64,000 bases of DNA, from NCBI GenBank assembly GCA_026005035.1, contig BPKH01000007.1, forward strand, positions 1 through 64,000, given 5' to 3'. The position numbers and the translations under genes were made by a program. The notes below the pieces were generated by a model. The model did no database searches, was not told the DNA's origin, and worked only from the letters and a program-made list of their open reading frames with translations. The DNA is from Porticoccaceae bacterium (lineage in GTDB: Bacteria > Pseudomonadota > Gammaproteobacteria > Pseudomonadales > Porticoccaceae). This document shows, one piece after another, positions 33,750-45,817 of the stretch (within the stretch, counting starts at the first letter, position 1; each line of letters begins with the position of its first letter).

Positions 33750-34705
33750 CAGTCGGGCTGCTCGAAACGGTTGCCGGGGGCGAACAGGGCCGGGCGGCCG
33801 CGCACCACCTCGGCCGCCGCCAACCGGGTGCGGCCGGGAAGCTGGAGCTCCTCGACGAGCAGCGCCCCCGCGCCGCAGGCCACGGCGATTCCCTCGGGGC
33901 CGGCGGCGAGAATGGTGCCCGGTGGGGCGCCGCCGTCGGACAGAGGGCGGGCCCGCCAGATCTTGAGCCGAAGGGAACCGAGCCGGGTGTGGCAGCCGGG
34001 TACGGGGTCGAAGGCGCGCACCTGGCGGGCGAGCTCACCGGCGGGGCGCCGCCAGTCGAGGGCCGCCTCGGCGGGGGCCACCTTGGGGGCGTAGGTGGCG
34101 CGCGCGTGGTCCTGGGGGACGGGCCGCACCCTGCCCCGGGCGAGCTCCTCCAGCACGGCGACCAGCAGGGGGGGGCCGACGGCGAGCAGCTTGTCGTGGA
34201 GGGAGCCGGCGGTCTCGTCGGGGTCGATGGGGACCGCCGCCTGGCGGAGAATGGGGCCGGTGTCGAGCCCCTCGTCCATCTGCATCACGGTGATCCCACT
34301 CTCCCGGTCGCCGGCGGCGATGGCGCGGGGAATGGGCGCCGCCCCGCGCCAGCGGGGCAGGAGCGAGGCGTGGACGTTGACGCAGCCGAGGCGGGGCAGG
34401 GCGAGGATCGACGGCGGCAGGATCAGCCCGTAGGCGACCACCACGAAGACGTCCGCCGCCAGTTCCGCGAACTGGGCCACGGCGGCGGGATCGCGCAGGC
34501 TCTCCGGTTGGCGGACCGGCACCCCGGCGGCGCGGGCCAAAGCCTTGACCGGGCTTTCGGCGAGTCGCCGGCCGCGGCCGGCGGGTCGGTCCGGTTGGGT
34601 GTAGGCCGCCACCACCCGGGCGCCCGCCGCCAACAGGGCGCGCAGGTGGGCGGCGGCGAAGGGGGGCGTGCCGGCGAAGGCGATCCGCAGGTCGGCGAGG
34701 GCCAC
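33749..34705 (-). CDS. fmt: Methionyl-tRNA formyltransferase
   Basis: Formylates initiator Met-tRNA using 10-formyl-THF. 318 residues. The N-terminal catalytic domain has RIAFAGTPPFAAAHL and the folate-binding LLPRWRGAAPIPRAI loop, then ITVMQMDEGLDTG. The C-terminal tRNA-binding domain ends in LLVEELQLPGRTRL. It is coupled to def upstream (3 bp) and rsmB downstream. Confidence 0.97.
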   Translation of the reverse strand: MALADLRIAFAGTPPFAAAHLRALLAAGARVVAAYTQPDRPAGRGRRLAESPVKALARAAGVPVRQPESLRDPAAVAQFAELAADVFVVVAYGLILPPSILALPRLGCVNVHASLLPRWRGAAPIPRAIAAGDRESGITVMQMDEGLDTGPILRQAAVPIDPDETAGSLHDKLLAVGPPLLVAVLEELARGRVRPVPQDHARATYAPKVAPAEAALDWRRPAGELARQVRAFDPVPGCHTRLGSLRLKIWRARPLSDGGAPPGTILAAGPEGIAVACGAGALLVEELQLPGRTRLAAAEVVRGRPALFAPGNRFEQPD

Positions 34706-34708
34706 GGT

Positions 34709-35212
34709 TCAGGCCCGCTGGCGCTGTTTTTCCAGCTTGGCGCGGATCCGCTGCCGCTTGAGGGCCGAGAGGTAGTCGACGAACAGCCGGCCCTCCAGGT
34801 GGTCCACCTCGTGCTGGATGCACACGGCCAGCAGGCCGTCCGCTTCCAGCTCGAAGGGGCGCCCCTCCCGGTCGAGGGCGCGCACCCGGATCCGGGCCGG
34901 ACGGGAGACGGTCTCGAAGAACCCCGGCACCGACAGGCAGCCTTCCTGGTATTCCTGCCGCTCTTCGCCGAGGGGGGTGATTTCGGGGTTGACGAAGATC
35001 AGCGGCTGGTTGCGCTCTTCCGACACGTCCACCGCGATCACCCGCTCGTGGACGTCCACCTGGGTGGCGGCGAGCCCGATCCCCGGCGCGGCGTACATGG
35101 TCTCGAGCAGGTCGTCCGCCAGTCGCCGGATCCGGTCGTCCACCCGCGCCACGGGGCGCGCCCGGGTGCGCAGCCGGGGATCGGGGAATTCGAGGATGCG
35201 CAAAATGGCCAT
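34709..35212 (-). CDS. def: Peptide deformylase
   Basis: Removes the N-formyl group from nascent proteins. 167 residues from ATG 35212. The three active-site motifs are GIGLAATQ (44-51), EGCLS (90-94) with metal ligand C92, and QHEVDHLEG with H134, E135 and H138. The longer upstream frame is not part of the family. A TATAAT on this strand at 35315-35320 may be its promoter. Confidence 0.97.
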   Translation of the reverse strand: MAILRILEFPDPRLRTRARPVARVDDRIRRLADDLLETMYAAPGIGLAATQVDVHERVIAVDVSEERNQPLIFVNPEITPLGEERQEYQEGCLSVPGFFETVSRPARIRVRALDREGRPFELEADGLLAVCIQHEVDHLEGRLFVDYLSALKRQRIRAKLEKQRQRA

Positions 35213-35314
35213 CGGGATCCCGCTGTCGCTGGTCAAGCGGGCAAGACCGCTGCTACCATTGGGCTGCCCGTGCGCGCAACCAACGGGCGAGCGGTCGGTC
35301 CGCTGGAAGCGACA

Positions 35315-35320
35315 ATTATA
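35315..35320 (-). promoter_or_regulatory. Possible -10 element for the def-fmt-rsmB-trkA-trkH operon
   Basis: A perfect TATAAT on the minus strand in the 141-bp spacer between divergent def and the LysM gene. The overlapping TATACA on the plus strand could serve the LysM gene. No clear -35 is seen for either. Confidence 0.35.
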
Positions 35321-35353
35321 CAGCAACGGGGAAACGCCGACAGGAAGCGCCCG

Positions 35354-36418
35354 ATGAGACGACTCGCCATCTGCCTACTGGGGCTGTGCCTGGCCGCCGG
35401 CTGGGCGACCGCCCAGGAACTGGCTCTCAATCAGAACGCGCCCTCCCGCTACGTGGTCAAGGAAGGCGACACCCTCTGGGACATCGCGGCGCTCTACCTG
35501 CGCGATCCCTGGCGGTGGCCCGAGCTGTGGCGCGCCAATCCCCAGGTGGAAAATCCCCACCTCATCTATCCCGGCGACGTCCTGACCCTGGTGTGGGAAA
35601 ACGGCCGGCCGCGCCTCGCGCTCACTCGGGTCGGGGCAGGCGCGGCAAATGGTCCTGCTCTCCGGGGCGGCGACGGCCGCACGGTCTACCTCAAGCCCCA
35701 GGTCCAGGTCTTCGAACGGGAGCGGGCGATCCCCTCGCTGCCCTTGAAGGCCATCAACAGTTTCCTGGTCCGCACCCGCGTGGTGGCGCCCGGCGAGCTG
35801 GAGGCCGCCCCCTACGTCCTGGCGGGCAGTCAGCGGCGCATCCTGTCGGGGGCCGGGGACGACTTCTACGTGCGCGGCCCCCTCGCCGCCGGGGTCGAGC
35901 TCTTCGGCATCTACCGCGCCGCCGAGCCCTACCGGGATGCCGCCAGCGGCGAGCTGCTCGGGATCAAGGCGCTGGACGTGGGCTCGGCCCAGCTGGTGCG
36001 GCGCGAGGGCGAGGTGGCGGTGTTCCGGGCCACCCGCAGCGCGCGGGAAATCCTGCCCGGCGATCGGCTGCTGCCCCACGAGGAACGCCGCCTGCGCCCG
36101 GTGTTCCATCCGCGGCCGCCGGATCGGGAAGTGCACGGCACCATCATCGACGTGGAGGGCGGCGTGAACCAGGTGGGCACCCTGAGTGTGGTGGCCATCG
36201 ACCGCGGCGAGCGGGACGGCCTCCAGCAGGGGGACGTGCTCGCCATCCACAAGCGTGGCGAGGTGGTTCGCGATCGCGTCCAGGGCGACGAGGTGCTGCT
36301 GCCGGCGGAGCGGGCGGGACTGCTGATGGTGTTCCGCACCTTCGAGGGGATGTCCTTCGGCCTCGTCACCACGGCGAGTCTGCCCCTGGCGGTGGGGGAT
36401 CTGGTGGGCAATCCCTGA
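35354..36418 (+). CDS. LysM-domain peptidoglycan-binding protein
   Basis: Exported cell-wall protein, 354 residues. Signal peptide 1-20 ([12 protein letters not shown]). One LysM domain at about 33-80 ([32 protein letters not shown]) should bind peptidoglycan glycans. The remaining 270 residues form an uncharacterised beta-rich domain conserved beside def/dprA in gammaproteobacteria. No hydrolase motif is seen. It precedes dprA by 29 bp. A small-molecule or envelope-integrity role is possible but unproven. Confidence 0.9.
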   Translation: MRRLAICLLGLCLAAGWATAQELALNQNAPSRYVVKEGDTLWDIAALYLRDPWRWPELWRANPQVENPHLIYPGDVLTLVWENGRPRLALTRVGAGAANGPALRGGDGRTVYLKPQVQVFERERAIPSLPLKAINSFLVRTRVVAPGELEAAPYVLAGSQRRILSGAGDDFYVRGPLAAGVELFGIYRAAEPYRDAASGELLGIKALDVGSAQLVRREGEVAVFRATRSAREILPGDRLLPHEERRLRPVFHPRPPDREVHGTIIDVEGGVNQVGTLSVVAIDRGERDGLQQGDVLAIHKRGEVVRDRVQGDEVLLPAERAGLLMVFRTFEGMSFGLVTTASLPLAVGDLVGNP

Positions 36419-36447
36419 AGGTTGCCACCGCGGTCCAGGGAGGGGCC

Positions 36448-37529
36448 GTGACCGAGCGCGAGGCCGCCTCACTCCTCGCCCTGCTGCCCGCCACCGGCCC
36501 CGCCAGGGTGCGCGAGGCAGCGGCCCGCTGCGGGGGCTTTGCCAACCTCCTCGCGGGCCGCGGGGAGCTGCCCCCATCCCTGGCCGGGGAGGTGGCGCGT
36601 TGGCGGGAAGAGGTAGCGCGGTCGCGGCCCGCCCTCGAAGAGCGTGCGGCGCGCCTCGCCGCCGCCGGCATCCAAATTCTGCCCCTCACCGATCCCCTCT
36701 ATCCCAGTCTCCTGCGGGAAATTCCCGACCCGCCGCCCTGGCTCTTCGTGCGCGGCCGCCCCGAGGCGCTCTCCCTGCCCCAGATCGCCATCGTCGGCAG
36801 CCGGCGGGCGAGCCGCTTCGGGCTCGCCCAGGCGGAGCGCTTCGCCGCCCAGCTCGCGGCCGGCGGGTTCGCCATCACCAGCGGCCTGGCCGTCGGCATC
36901 GACGCCGCAGCCCACCGGGGCGCGCTGCGGACGGGGGTGACCGTCGCCGTGCTCGGATCGGGACTTGCGCGCATCTATCCCCGCCAGCACCGCGAGCTAG
37001 CGGAGGAAATCGTCGCCGGCGGGGGCGCCCTGGTGGCGGAACTGCCCCCCGAGGCGCCGCCCCTCCCCCACCACTTTCCCCGCCGCAACCGGATCCTGAG
37101 CGGCCTCGCCCTCGGGGTCTTGGTGGTGGAGGCCGCGGCGCAGAGCGGCTCGCTGATCACCGCCCGCCACGCCCTGGAGCAGGGGCGGGAGGTCTTCGCC
37201 GTGCCGGGATCACTCCACAACCCCTTAAGCCGCGGCTGCCATCGGCTGATCCGCGAGGGGGCGGTGTTGGTGGAGTGTGCCGCCGACCTGGTGGCGGAAC
37301 TGGGCGGGCTGCTCGAACACAAGGCGGAAGAGCTGGCACCGCCGGCCCCGACCTGCCGGAAGGCCCGGCTGGGCGGGTGCTCCGCCACCTGGCGGCCGGT
37401 CCCGCCAGCGCCGACGCCATCGGCGAGGCGCTCCGCCTCGATCCCGCGCAGCTCGCCCAGATCCTGGTGGATCTGGAGCTCGAGGGCTGGCTCGAACTGC
37501 GCGGCGGCCTCTACCACCGCACCCGCTGA
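36448..37529 (+). CDS. dprA: DNA processing protein DprA (one frameshift near C-terminus)
   Basis: Loads RecA on single-stranded DNA taken up in transformation. Start GTG 36448 after GGGAGGGG. The Rossmann-like core has AIVGSRRASRFGLAQAERFA, ITSGLAVGIDAAAH, AVLGSGLARIYPRQH, FPRRNRILSGLA and QSGSLITARHALEQGREVFAVPG, all in one frame. A base is missing near 37340-37350, after which the family winged-helix continues in another frame (DAIGEALRLDPAQLAQILVDLELEGWLELRGGLYHRT). Restoring it gives 360 residues. Only dprA of the competence set is visible here. Confidence 0.92.
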
Positions 37530-37604
37530 GCTCACCCGGGCCACCGGGTTGCGCCGGCCGGCCGGCTGGAGTAGCCTCTCGCCGTCTTTTCGTTCCCGGC
37601 GGCC

Positions 37605-39921
<2,317 letters not shown>

Positions 39922-40095
39922 AGAGTGAGCGGCCGGGGACCGACCGGCACCGGCCTTGCATCCGCCCTTGCGCGAGGCCACGGCTGCAGGTGGGAGGCCG
40001 AGGCTGGGCACCGCCCCGCCGCGCTCCCCCATGGTGGCGAGTAGATCGGGACGGGGTGCGCAGGCCAGAAGGGCCCAGCCACTGGGGAGAATGAA

Positions 40096-40857
40096 GTGAA
40101 ACTGGACGATGCGATCATCGCCATCACCGGGGGCGCGGGAGGCCTGGGCCTGGCCATGGCGGAGCGGTTGGCGAGGGCGGGGGCCCGCCTCGCCCTGATC
40201 GACCTCTCGGGGGAGGCGCTGGCGGCGGCCCGGGAGCGACTGGCCGGGACGGCCCGGGAGGTGCGCACCTACGTCGCCGACGTCACTTGCGAGGCGCAGG
40301 TGGAGGCGGTGTTCGCGGCCATCGCCGGGGACTTCGGGCGCCTCAACGGGCTCGTCAACAACGCCGGCATCATCCGCGACGGCCGGCTGGTCAAGCTCGA
40401 GGGGGGGCGGGTGGTGCGCAAGATGTCCCTGGCCGACTGGCGGGCGGTCATCGAGGTGAACCTGACCGGCGCCTTTCTCTGCGGGCGGGAAGCGGCCGCC
40501 ATCATGGCTGCGGGCGACTACCCGGCGTGCATCGTCAACGTGTCGAGCCTGTCCGCCAAGGGCAACATGGGGCAGACCAACTACTCGGCGGCCAAGGCGG
40601 GGCTCATCGCCATGACCGTCACCTGGGCCAAGGAGCTCGGGCCCTACGGGATCCGCGCCGCGGCGGTGGCGCCGGGCTTCGTCAGCACCCCGATGCTGGA
40701 AGGGATGAAGCGGGAGGCGCTGGAAAAACTGATCGGGCGGATCCCCCTCAAGCGCTTGGCCGAGCCCGACGAAATCGCCCAGGCGGTGGAGTTCATCTTC
40801 GCCAACGATTACTTCAGCGGCCGGGTGCTGGAGATCGACGGCGGGCTCAGGATCTGA
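40096..40857 (+). CDS. Short-chain dehydrogenase/reductase
   Basis: Classical SDR of 253 residues from GTG 40096 after GGGGAG. Cofactor loop TGGAGGLG (11-18), NNAG (88-91), catalytic S151, Y163 and K167 (YSAAK). The C-terminal DGG ending and IPLKRLAEPDEIA resemble 3-oxoacyl-ACP reductases. LIDLS after strand 2 suggests NAD(H). The 174-bp spacer before it holds nothing clear. Substrate cannot be told. It ends 11 bp inside the convergent carbonic anhydrase gene. Confidence 0.88.
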   Translation: MKLDDAIIAITGGAGGLGLAMAERLARAGARLALIDLSGEALAAARERLAGTAREVRTYVADVTCEAQVEAVFAAIAGDFGRLNGLVNNAGIIRDGRLVKLEGGRVVRKMSLADWRAVIEVNLTGAFLCGREAAAIMAAGDYPACIVNVSSLSAKGNMGQTNYSAAKAGLIAMTVTWAKELGPYGIRAAAVAPGFVSTPMLEGMKREALEKLIGRIPLKRLAEPDEIAQAVEFIFANDYFSGRVLEIDGGLRI

Positions 40858-41395
40858 GGGCGGACGACTCCGCCAGGTACTCGTCCTTGAGGCGGACGTA
40901 GTTGGCGGGGGAGTAGCGGAGAAACTCCCGCTCGCTCTCGGAAATCGGCCTCGCCTGGCGGGCGGGGCTGCCCAGGTAGACGAAGCCCCCCGCGAGGCGC
41001 TTGCCGGGCGGCACCACGCAGCCGGCGCCGATGATCACCTCGTCCTCCACCACCACCCCGTCGTTGAGGATGGCGCCGTTGCCCACCAGGATCCGGTTGC
41101 CCAGGGTGCAACCGTGGAGGATCGCCCGGTGGCCGACCACCACCTCCTCGCCGATTTCCAGGGGAAAGCCGCCTGGGTTGAAGCGGCTCGGGTGGGTGAT
41201 GTGGAGCACCGCGTTGTCCTGGACGTTGGAGCGGGCTCCGATGCGGATCCAGTGCATGTCGCCGCGCACCACCGCCCCCGGCCAGATGGAGACGTCCTCT
41301 GCCAGGGTCACGTCGCCGATCACGGTGGCCGCCGGATCCACGTAGACGCGCTCGCTCAGGCGCGGGCTGCGCCCTCGGAAGCTGCGCAGGGCCAT
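40847..41395 (-). CDS. Gamma-carbonic anhydrase family protein (YrdA-like)
   Basis: Left-handed beta-helix protein of 182 residues from ATG 41393-41395. Hexapeptide repeats run through SERVYVDPAATVIGDV, IGARSNVQDNAVLH, and GNRILVGNGAIL. Metal ligands expected for a trimeric zinc site are H65, H89 and H94 (VVVGHRAILHG). Members are carbonic anhydrase-like, though YrdA-type proteins often lack strong activity. Convergent with the SDR. Confidence 0.9.
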   Translation of the reverse strand: MALRSFRGRSPRLSERVYVDPAATVIGDVTLAEDVSIWPGAVVRGDMHWIRIGARSNVQDNAVLHITHPSRFNPGGFPLEIGEEVVVGHRAILHGCTLGNRILVGNGAILNDGVVVEDEVIIGAGCVVPPGKRLAGGFVYLGSPARQARPISESEREFLRYSPANYVRLKDEYLAESSALRS

Positions 41396-41476
41396 CGCTG
41401 TCCCCCCTCCTACGACGAGTGGATCATACCGCAGGTGGCGTCCTGCGCGGGCGGTGACGCGAAACCGCGCAGTTGG

Positions 41477-41482
41477 TATACT
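41477..41482 (+). promoter_or_regulatory. Possible extended -10 element upstream of the cox cluster
   Basis: TGGTATACT (TG extension plus TATACT) lies about 108 bp before coxB in the 194-bp spacer that separates it from the divergent carbonic anhydrase gene. No strong -35 was found. Confidence 0.35.
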
Positions 41483-41589
41483 CCCGCCGCTTCGCCCCGC
41501 GCGCACGACCAACGCGCCCCGCGCGGTGGCGGTCGGCGCCCTGCCGGCGATTCACGCGACGAAATCCATCACACGGGAGAACAGGGCCG

Positions 41590-42732
41590 ATGATTGCGAA
41601 AGACGAGCAGCCGCGCGCTCGCCTGCTGCTTTCCCTCCTGACCCTGGCCGCGAGCGTCCCCGCCCTCGCCGACTGGCGGGAGACCCTCAACATGCCGGTG
41701 GGCGTCACCGAAGTCAGCCGCGAAATCCACGCGCTCCACATGACCATCTTCTGGATCTGCGTGGCCATCGGCGTGGTGGTCTTTTCGGTGATGATCTACA
41801 GCCTCATCGCCCACCGCAAGTCGCGCGGCCACCAGGCGGCCCACTTCCACGAGAGCACCGCAGTGGAGATCGCCTGGACGGTGGTGCCGGCCCTGATCCT
41901 CATCGCCATGGCGGTGCCGGCCACCAAGGCGATGATCAAGCTCTACGATACCTCCGACGCCGATCTCGACGTGCTCGTCACCGGCTACCAGTGGAAGTGG
42001 CAGTACGAATACCTGGGCCACGGCGTCTCCTTCATGAGCGAACTGGCCACCCCAGAGTCGCAAATCTACGGCGCCGAGGAGAAGTCCGAGCACTATCTCC
42101 AGGAGGTCAACAACCCCCTGGTGATCCCGGTGGGCGCCAAGGTCCGCTTCCTGCTCACCGCGAAAGACGTGATCCACGCCTGGTGGGTGCCCGCCTTCGG
42201 GGTCAAGAAGGACGCCATTCCGGGCTTTGTCAACGAGACCTGGGCGCGGGTGGAGGTGCCGGGCACCTACCGCGGCGAGTGTGCCGAGCTGTGCGGGCGC
42301 GGTCACGCCTTCATGCCCATCGTGGTCAAGGCGGTGCCCCAGGCGGAGTTCGACCAATGGCTGGCCGCCAAGAAGCGGGAGGCGGAGGAACTCAAGGCGT
42401 TGACCGCCAAGACCTTCACCATGGAGGAGCTGATGGCCCGGGGTGAGGAGGTCTACAACCGCTCCTGCGCCGCCTGCCACCAGGTGAACGGCGAGGGGAT
42501 TCCCGGCATCTTCCCGCCCATGAAGGGCAGTACTATCGCCACCGGGCCGCTTTCCGGTCACCTCGACATCGTGGTCAACGGCAAGCCCGGCACTGCCATG
42601 CAGGCCTTTGGGCAGCAGCTCTCCGAAGTGGACCTCGCGGCGGTGATCACCTACGAACGCAACGCCTTCGGCAACGACACCGGTGACGTCGTCCAACCCC
42701 TCGACGTCTACAATTTCAAGCAAGGCCAGTAA
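41590..42732 (+). CDS. coxB: Cytochrome c oxidase subunit II with C-terminal cytochrome c domain
   Basis: Electron-entry subunit of aa3/caa3 oxidase, 380 residues. Signal peptide 1-27 and two membrane helices precede a cupredoxin domain. The CuA ligands are H196 and C231, E233, C235, H239, M242 (CAELCGRGHAFM). A fused heme-c domain has C293AACH297, making this the caa3-type arrangement seen in Pseudomonas. TGYQWKWQYEY is the aromatic electron-transfer patch. First gene of the cox cluster. Confidence 0.97.
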   Translation: MIAKDEQPRARLLLSLLTLAASVPALADWRETLNMPVGVTEVSREIHALHMTIFWICVAIGVVVFSVMIYSLIAHRKSRGHQAAHFHESTAVEIAWTVVPALILIAMAVPATKAMIKLYDTSDADLDVLVTGYQWKWQYEYLGHGVSFMSELATPESQIYGAEEKSEHYLQEVNNPLVIPVGAKVRFLLTAKDVIHAWWVPAFGVKKDAIPGFVNETWARVEVPGTYRGECAELCGRGHAFMPIVVKAVPQAEFDQWLAAKKREAEELKALTAKTFTMEELMARGEEVYNRSCAACHQVNGEGIPGIFPPMKGSTIATGPLSGHLDIVVNGKPGTAMQAFGQQLSEVDLAAVITYERNAFGNDTGDVVQPLDVYNFKQGQ

Positions 42733-42748
42733 CCGGGAGGATCGCGCC

Positions 42749-44302
42749 ATGGCCCACGGCCCCGCAAAAGGCATCAAGCGCTGGCTCTTTACCACCAACC
42801 ACAAGGACATCGGCACGCTGTATCTGTGGTTCAGCTTTGCCATGTTCCTGGTCGGCGGCCTGTTTGCCATGATCATCCGTGCCGAGCTCTTTCAGCCCGG
42901 CATGCAGCTCGTCACGCCCGAGTTCTTCAACCAGATGACCACCATGCACGGCCTGGTGATGGTCTTCGGCGCCATCATGCCGGCTTTCGTGGGACTCGCC
43001 AACTGGATGATCCCGCTGATGATCGGCGCGCCCGACATGGCGTTGCCGCGGATGAACAACCTGAGTTTTTGGATCCTGCCCTTCGCCTTCCTGATCCTGG
43101 TGGCGACGTTGTTCATGGAAGGGGGCGGGCCCAACTTCGGCTGGACCTTCTACGCGCCCCTCTCCACAACCTACGCCCCGGATTCGGTCAACTACTTCAT
43201 CTTCGCCATCCACCTCATGGGCGCCTCCTCCATCATGGGGGCGATCAACATCATCGCCACGGTGCTCAACATGCGCGCCCCGGGCATGACGCTGATGAAA
43301 ATGCCGCTGTTCGTCTGGACCTGGCTGATCACCGCCTTTTTGCTCCTGGCGGTGATGCCGGTGCTGGCGGGTGCGGTCACCATGATGCTCATGGACATCA
43401 ACTTCGGCACCAGTTTCTTCGACGCCGCCGGCGGTGGCGACCCGGTGCTGTTCCAGCACATCTTCTGGTTCTTCGGCCACCCCGAGGTGTACATCATCAT
43501 CCTGCCCGCCTTCGGGGTGATCTCGGCGATCATCCCCACCTTCAGTCGCAAGCCGCTGTTTGGCTATTCCTCCATGGTCTACGCCACCGCGGCCATCGCC
43601 TTCCTGTCGTTCATCGTCTGGGCGCACCACATGTTCACCGTGGGCATGCCGCTTGCCGGCGAGCTCTACTTCATGTACGCCACCATGCTGATCGCGGTGC
43701 CCACCGGGGTGAAGGTGTTCAACTGGATCACCACCATGTTCCGGGGCGCCATCTCCTTCGAGACGCCGATGCTCTTCGCCATCGCCTTCGTGATCCTGTT
43801 CACCATCGGCGGCTTCACCGGGCTGATGCTGGCCATCGCCCCCTCCGACATCCAGTACCACGACAGCTACTTCGTGGTCGCCCATTTCCACTACGTGATG
43901 GTGGCCGGCGCGGTCTTCTCCGGCACCGCCGCCGTCTACTACTGGCTTCCCAAGTGGTGCGGGCGGATGTACAACGAGACCATGGGCAAGCTGCATTTCT
44001 GGATCGCCTTCATCGGCTTCAACATCGCCTTCTTCCCCCAGCACTTCCTGGGACTGGCCGGCATGCCCCGCCGCTACGCCGACTACGCGCTGCAGTTCGC
44101 CGACTGGAACATGGTCTCCTCCATCGGCGCCTTCATCTACGGGGCCGCCCAGATCCTCTTCCTCTACAATGTCATCGCCACCATCGTGGCGGGCAAGCCG
44201 GTGAAGGAGGCCAAGGTCTGGGAGGGCGCCGAGGGGCTCGAGTGGACCGTGCCCACGCCCGCCCCCTACCACACCTTCGCCACGCCGCCGGCGGTCAAGT
44301 GA
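42749..44302 (+). CDS. coxA: Cytochrome c oxidase subunit I (type A1)
   Basis: Heme a/a3-CuB catalytic subunit, 517 residues with 12 helices. Low-spin heme ligand H67 (TMHGLVMVF), CuB histidine H244 with the crosslink tyrosine Y248 (GHPEVY), HH pair in VWAHHMFTVGM, and the heme-a3/heme-a histidines in VVAHFHYVMVAG are visible. The glutamate in HPEV and D96/N103 of the D channel mark an A1-type proton-pumping oxidase. Confidence 0.98.
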   Translation: MAHGPAKGIKRWLFTTNHKDIGTLYLWFSFAMFLVGGLFAMIIRAELFQPGMQLVTPEFFNQMTTMHGLVMVFGAIMPAFVGLANWMIPLMIGAPDMALPRMNNLSFWILPFAFLILVATLFMEGGGPNFGWTFYAPLSTTYAPDSVNYFIFAIHLMGASSIMGAINIIATVLNMRAPGMTLMKMPLFVWTWLITAFLLLAVMPVLAGAVTMMLMDINFGTSFFDAAGGGDPVLFQHIFWFFGHPEVYIIILPAFGVISAIIPTFSRKPLFGYSSMVYATAAIAFLSFIVWAHHMFTVGMPLAGELYFMYATMLIAVPTGVKVFNWITTMFRGAISFETPMLFAIAFVILFTIGGFTGLMLAIAPSDIQYHDSYFVVAHFHYVMVAGAVFSGTAAVYYWLPKWCGRMYNETMGKLHFWIAFIGFNIAFFPQHFLGLAGMPRRYADYALQFADWNMVSSIGAFIYGAAQILFLYNVIATIVAGKPVKEAKVWEGAEGLEWTVPTPAPYHTFATPPAVK

Positions 44303-44317
44303 GGGAGGTCGCGGGGG

Positions 44318-44887
44318 ATGGCGGATCGCTCCACGGCGCGGCTGGTGGCGAGGCTTCTGGGCCTCGCCGCCGCCATGTTCCTGTTCGCCGTGTTCGTCAT
44401 GCCGCCGCTCTACGACGTCTTCTGTGAAGTCACGGGCATCGGCGGCAAGACGGGGGGGGCCGCGCGGGTGCGGGATGCGGGCGTGGACCAAAGCCGCACC
44501 ATCGAGGTCCAGTTTGTGGCCACCAACAACGGCGCCATGCCGTGGGAGTTCGGGCCCCGCCAGGTGGAGCTGAGGGTGCATCCCGGCGAGCCCACCCGCG
44601 CCCTGTACTATGCCCGCAATCCCACCGACCGCCCCATGGTGGCCCAGGCCATCCCCAGCGTGACGCCGGCGAGTGCGGCTCGGTACTTCAACAAGACCGA
44701 GTGCTTCTGCTTCAACCGCCAACCCCTGGGGCCGGGCGAAGAGGCGGAATTGCCCCTGGTGTTCGTGGTGGATCCGGAACTGCCCTCGGCGATCCGGACC
44801 ATCACTCTGTCCTATACGCTTTTCGACGTGACCGAGCGCAGCCCCGATCTGGTGGCCAAAGTCGCCGCCGGCGCCGCGGCGCGGTAA
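44318..44887 (+). CDS. ctaG: Cytochrome c oxidase assembly protein CtaG (Cox11)
   Basis: Delivers copper to CuB of subunit I. 189 residues, one N-terminal membrane helix (12-29). The copper-binding CFCF (129-132) in NKTECFCFNRQPLGPGE and the beta-domain region NGAMPWEFGPRQVELRVHPGE are typical. Lies between coxA and coxC. Confidence 0.95.
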   Translation: MADRSTARLVARLLGLAAAMFLFAVFVMPPLYDVFCEVTGIGGKTGGAARVRDAGVDQSRTIEVQFVATNNGAMPWEFGPRQVELRVHPGEPTRALYYARNPTDRPMVAQAIPSVTPASAARYFNKTECFCFNRQPLGPGEEAELPLVFVVDPELPSAIRTITLSYTLFDVTERSPDLVAKVAAGAAAR

Positions 44888-44913
44888 AAGTTCGATCCTT
44901 CCGGGAGAAGAGC

Positions 44914-45795
44914 ATGGCAAGCGAGAGCAATTACTACTACGTCCCCGAGAGCAGCAAGCTGCCCATCTTCACCGCCCTGGGGATGGGGTTGTGCGCCTAC
45001 GGGGCGGGCTCCTGGGTGCAGGGGCACTCGCCGATGGTCTTTCTGATCGGCGCGGTGATCCTGGCCGCGGTGTTGTGGGCCTGGTTCGGCGCCGTGATCC
45101 GCGAGAACTTGGCTGGGCTCTACAACGAGCGGGTGGAGCGCTCCTTCGTCTGGGGGATGAGCTGGTTCATCTTCTCTGAGGTGATGTTTTTCGCCGTCTT
45201 TTTCGGCGCCCTCTTCTACGTGCGCACCATCGCCTTGCCGGAACTGGGCTCGCCCCTTGAGACGGAGCTCTTGTGGAAGGGGTTCGAGCCCTCCTGGCCG
45301 CTGCACGTGACGCCGGAGATGGCGGTGGCCGGCGAGGCCGCCAAGTTCAAGGGGCCGCGGGAGATCATCGATCCCTGGCACATCCCCCTGATCAACACCA
45401 TCATTTTGTTGTCCTCGTCGGTGACGGTGCACTTCGCCCACACCGCCCTCAAGAATGCCAACCGCCGGATGTTCATCGGCTGGCTCGCGGTCACCGTACT
45501 CCTGGGCGCGATCTTCCTGGGCTTTCAGATCTACGAGTACGGCGAGGCCTACCGCCATCTGGGGCTCACCCTCAACGCGGGAATCTACGGCACCACCTTT
45601 TTCATGCTGACCGGTTTCCACGGCGCTCACGTCACCATCGGCACCTTCATGCTGCTGGTCCAGTTGGTGCGCGCGATCAAGGGCCATTTCAGCGCCGACA
45701 ACTGTTTCGGCTTCGAGGCGTCCTCCTGGTACTGGCACTTCGTCGACGTGGTGTGGGTGGGTCTGTTCATCTTCGTCTACGTGCTGGGCTCCTGA
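44914..45795 (+). CDS. coxC: Cytochrome c oxidase subunit III
   Basis: Seven-helix structural subunit, 293 residues from ATG 44914. SEVMFFAVFFGALF, LINTIILLSSSVTVHFAH, FFMLTGFHGAHVTIG with the family histidines, and SSWYWHFVDVVWVGLFIFVYVLGS at the end match. Third structural gene of the oxidase. Confidence 0.97.
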   Translation: MASESNYYYVPESSKLPIFTALGMGLCAYGAGSWVQGHSPMVFLIGAVILAAVLWAWFGAVIRENLAGLYNERVERSFVWGMSWFIFSEVMFFAVFFGALFYVRTIALPELGSPLETELLWKGFEPSWPLHVTPEMAVAGEAAKFKGPREIIDPWHIPLINTIILLSSSVTVHFAHTALKNANRRMFIGWLAVTVLLGAIFLGFQIYEYGEAYRHLGLTLNAGIYGTTFFMLTGFHGAHVTIGTFMLLVQLVRAIKGHFSADNCFGFEASSWYWHFVDVVWVGLFIFVYVLGS

Positions 45796-45817
45796 GGCGG
45801 TGCGGCGCGACCCTCCT

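Noticed and set aside
33989-36418. 809-residue open frame running through fmt, def and the LysM gene
   Set aside because: Only its 3' part from 35354 is the LysM gene; upstream it is antisense to fmt and def with low-complexity GC-rich composition.
39922-40095. Possible small gene in the aroE-SDR spacer
   Set aside because: No start with a ribosome site and no recognisable product; only the GGGGAG site for the SDR is clear.
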